Source of the DNA: Kiloniellaceae bacterium
GTDB lineage: Bacteria > Pseudomonadota > Alphaproteobacteria > Kiloniellales > Kiloniellaceae
Assembly (NCBI GenBank): GCA_028280915.1
Contig: JANQKX010000243.1
Coordinates: forward strand, 1 to 6,936
Length of the DNA: 6,936 bases
Direction of reading: 5' to 3'
Under the pieces are notes generated by a model. It did not search any database, was not told where the DNA came from, and was given only the letters and a program-made list of their open reading frames with translations. Both the position numbers and the translations under genes were made by a program. Position 1 is the stretch's first letter. Each line of letters begins with the position of its first letter. This document shows positions 5,930 through 6,936 of this stretch, one piece after another.

Positions 5930-6436
5930 ATGCCTAACATGACCACGACTGAATTAGACATCACTTCCTTACCCTATCGGCCGGGCGTCGGCATGATGGT
6001 GCTCAATCAAAACAGGGAGGTCCTGGTTGCTCAACGCCTGGATAGCTCTGTCGACACTTGGCAAATGCCGCAAGGCGGTATCGAGAAGGGCGAAACGCCT
6101 CTGCAAGCCGCATTGCGGGAACTGAATGAAGAGATCGGCACAGCTAACGTAGAGGTCTTGGCGGAGAGCCAGGATTGGCTGCACTACGACTATACGCCCG
6201 AGTTGATCCAAAATGTTGCCAAGGGTCGCTGTCGTGGCATTCGGCAAAAGTGGTTTCTGATGCGATTCCTGGGGCACGATAAGGATATCGATCTCAACAC
6301 CTCGGTACCCGAATTCCACACCTGGCGCTGGACTGAATTAGAGACATTGCCCGACCTGGTGTTTCCGCTCAAAAGACCGCTTTACAAAAGGCTGGTCGCC
6401 GAATTTGGCGAACTGGTTCGGAACCAGATCAGTTAA
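5930..6436 (+). CDS. rppH: RNA pyrophosphohydrolase RppH (Nudix hydrolase)
   Basis: This 168-residue cytoplasmic Nudix enzyme converts the 5'-triphosphate (or diphosphate) end of mRNA to a monophosphate, which opens the message to RNase E-type decay; the family also cleaves diadenosine polyphosphates. A complete Nudix box spans 49-70, with Gly49, Glu55, REL (63-65) and EE (67-68) followed by IG. RppH-specific features include YRPGVGMMVLN (16-26), WQMPQGG (44-50), RQKWFL (105-110), PEF (127-129) and WRW (132-134), all aligned with E. coli RppH; length fits the alphaproteobacterial form (also known as IalA in Bartonella). The start at 5930 has AGGCTGGA upstream, but the ATG at 5939 is a possible alternative three codons in. 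It follows the epimerase by 42 bases. Its composition is lower in G+C: two 60-base rows counted at about 53%, against about 68% for one row in the epimerase. It is probably a conserved housekeeping gene beside the glycan genes rather than part of their pathway. Confidence 0.96.
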   Translation: MPNMTTTELDITSLPYRPGVGMMVLNQNREVLVAQRLDSSVDTWQMPQGGIEKGETPLQAALRELNEEIGTANVEVLAESQDWLHYDYTPELIQNVAKGRCRGIRQKWFLMRFLGHDKDIDLNTSVPEFHTWRWTELETLPDLVFPLKRPLYKRLVAEFGELVRNQIS

Positions 6437-6608
6437 ATTGAAACTTGGGTTTTCCTTCGACTCAAGAACCATTAGCCAGTTCGGGCCTCGAACTTGCCCA
6501 GCCAAACTTACCAAGTCCGTTGCGGCCTCAATAGGGATCTAGGTGGCGTCGGAAAAAGCGAACCAATTAATTGAACTATCAGCTGCTAAACTGACATGGG
6601 ACACGCAT
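6437..6608. other. Convergent gap between rppH and epimerase
   Basis: These 172 bases lie between two genes ending toward each other, so they should hold terminators. A stem AGTTCG-GGCCT-CGAACT at 6478-6494 (six pairs, five-base loop) is the best hairpin, but no T-run follows it on either strand. A second weak stem pairs CTTGGG (6444-6449) with CTCAAG (6461-6466, one G-T pair). CAATTAATTG at 6564-6573 is a perfect 10-bp palindrome. No gene is recognised; the short open frame starting with GTG at 6543 runs mainly antisense to the epimerase. Confidence 0.5.
6478..6494. terminator. Hairpin between convergent genes, possible terminator
   Basis: Six perfect base pairs (AGTTCG with CGAACT) enclose a five-base loop, 41 bases past the rppH stop. 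The position suits a shared transcription end for convergent genes. The missing T-run makes intrinsic termination weak, so Rho or another mechanism may act. Confidence 0.25.
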
Positions 6609-6936
6609 TCAGCTCACAATCTCCGGCGCGAAGGGCCGTGGCTGATAGTGCAGCGCCGTGCGGGCGGCGCTGTCGTCGAAGACCAAATCCGTGTTCATGC
6701 GCCCGACCACTTGGGGCGAATAGGGGCTGCGGCCCAGGCTTGCGGCTAGGCGCAGGCCCATGGCCAACAGCCCTGGCGACAAGGCGAGAAGGCGGGGCTG
6801 CTGGCCCGCGACCTCGATGCTGCGCGCCGCCATCTCCCGGTAGGTGATGGTTTCCCCGCCCGCCAGATTAAAAACACGGCCGGCGGCCGCAGGGTTATCC
6901 ACGGCGGCCAACGCGGCGGCGGCCAAGTCGTCCCCA
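6609..6936 (-). CDS. NAD-dependent nucleotide-sugar epimerase/dehydratase, C-terminal part
   Basis: On the minus strand a frame enters from the right edge and ends at TGA (6611-6609), giving the last 108 residues of a protein whose start lies outside the window. The segment begins GDDLAAAAL, matching the VDDLA motif that precedes the C-terminal domain of extended SDRs, then shows VFNLAGGETITYREM and ends with RMNTDLVFDDSAARTALHY and QPRPFAPEI. The RMN.DLVFD..AAR..L.Y.PRPF ending is typical of nucleotide-sugar epimerase/reductase proteins in polysaccharide clusters, often near an undecaprenyl-phosphate sugar-1-phosphate transferase. The exact sugar reaction cannot be read because the NAD-binding and catalytic part is not in view. 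It converges on rppH and so belongs to a different transcription unit from the sqdB-like gene. A TTG codon in this frame at 6926-6924 is internal (Leu in DDLA), not a start. Confidence 0.85.
   Translation of the reverse strand, partial: GDDLAAAALAAVDNPAAAGRVFNLAGGETITYREMAARSIEVAGQQPRLLALSPGLLAMGLRLAASLGRSPYSPQVVGRMNTDLVFDDSAARTALHYQPRPFAPEIVS

Noticed and set aside
6543..6749. Small plus-strand frame starting with GTG at 6543
   Set aside because: Most of it is antisense to the C-terminal epimerase segment, there is no Shine-Dalgarno, and the product has no recognisable features.
1..6936. CRISPR array, tRNA, rRNA, insertion sequence or toxin-antitoxin genes
   Set aside because: No regularly spaced repeats, no tRNA-like cloverleaf, no transposase motif or terminal inverted repeats, and no small gene pairs were seen on either strand.

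Overview
The window is GC-rich (clearly above 60% in most genes by eye) and reads like a surface-polysaccharide locus of an alphaproteobacterium, perhaps one of the Rhodospirillales. The lineage call rests mainly on the RppH protein, which has the alphaproteobacterial length and motifs, and on base composition. It is an inference, not a measurement. There are no tRNA or rRNA genes, no CRISPR arrays and no insertion sequences.

Layout: (1) 1-1224, minus strand: a GT-B (GT4-like) glycosyltransferase with a complete N-terminus, cut at its C-terminus by the left edge. (2) 1225-1488: a divergent intergenic region with repeated GCCAAATCC / GGCGCCAAA motifs. (3) 1489-3406, plus strand: two tandem GT2 glycosyltransferases of the rhamnosyltransferase-like type, 19 bp apart, neither with a recognisable Shine-Dalgarno. 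(4) 3407-3706: a 300-bp AT-richer control region with two promoter-like signals, two dyads and a leader hairpin. (5) 3707-4894: a full-length SQD1/SqdB-type UDP-sulfoquinovose synthase. (6) 4949-5887: a GalE-like extended SDR epimerase. (7) 5930-6436: RppH, the Nudix RNA pyrophosphohydrolase, visibly less GC-rich than its neighbours. (8) 6437-6608: a short convergent gap. (9) 6609-6936, minus strand: the C-terminal third of another nucleotide-sugar epimerase/dehydratase, cut by the right edge.

The cluster holds three glycosyltransferases and three nucleotide-sugar SDR enzymes. The likely joint job is to make activated sugars (including UDP-sulfoquinovose) and assemble them into a surface glycan such as O-antigen, capsule or exopolysaccharide. 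The most interesting point is the UDP-sulfoquinovose synthase sitting among glycan glycosyltransferases, with no recognisable sulfolipid-assembly gene (sqdC, sqdD or sqdX type) in view. This suggests a sulfonated surface glycan, although a sulfolipid role cannot be excluded from this window. RppH is a housekeeping RNA-decay enzyme and is probably a bystander.
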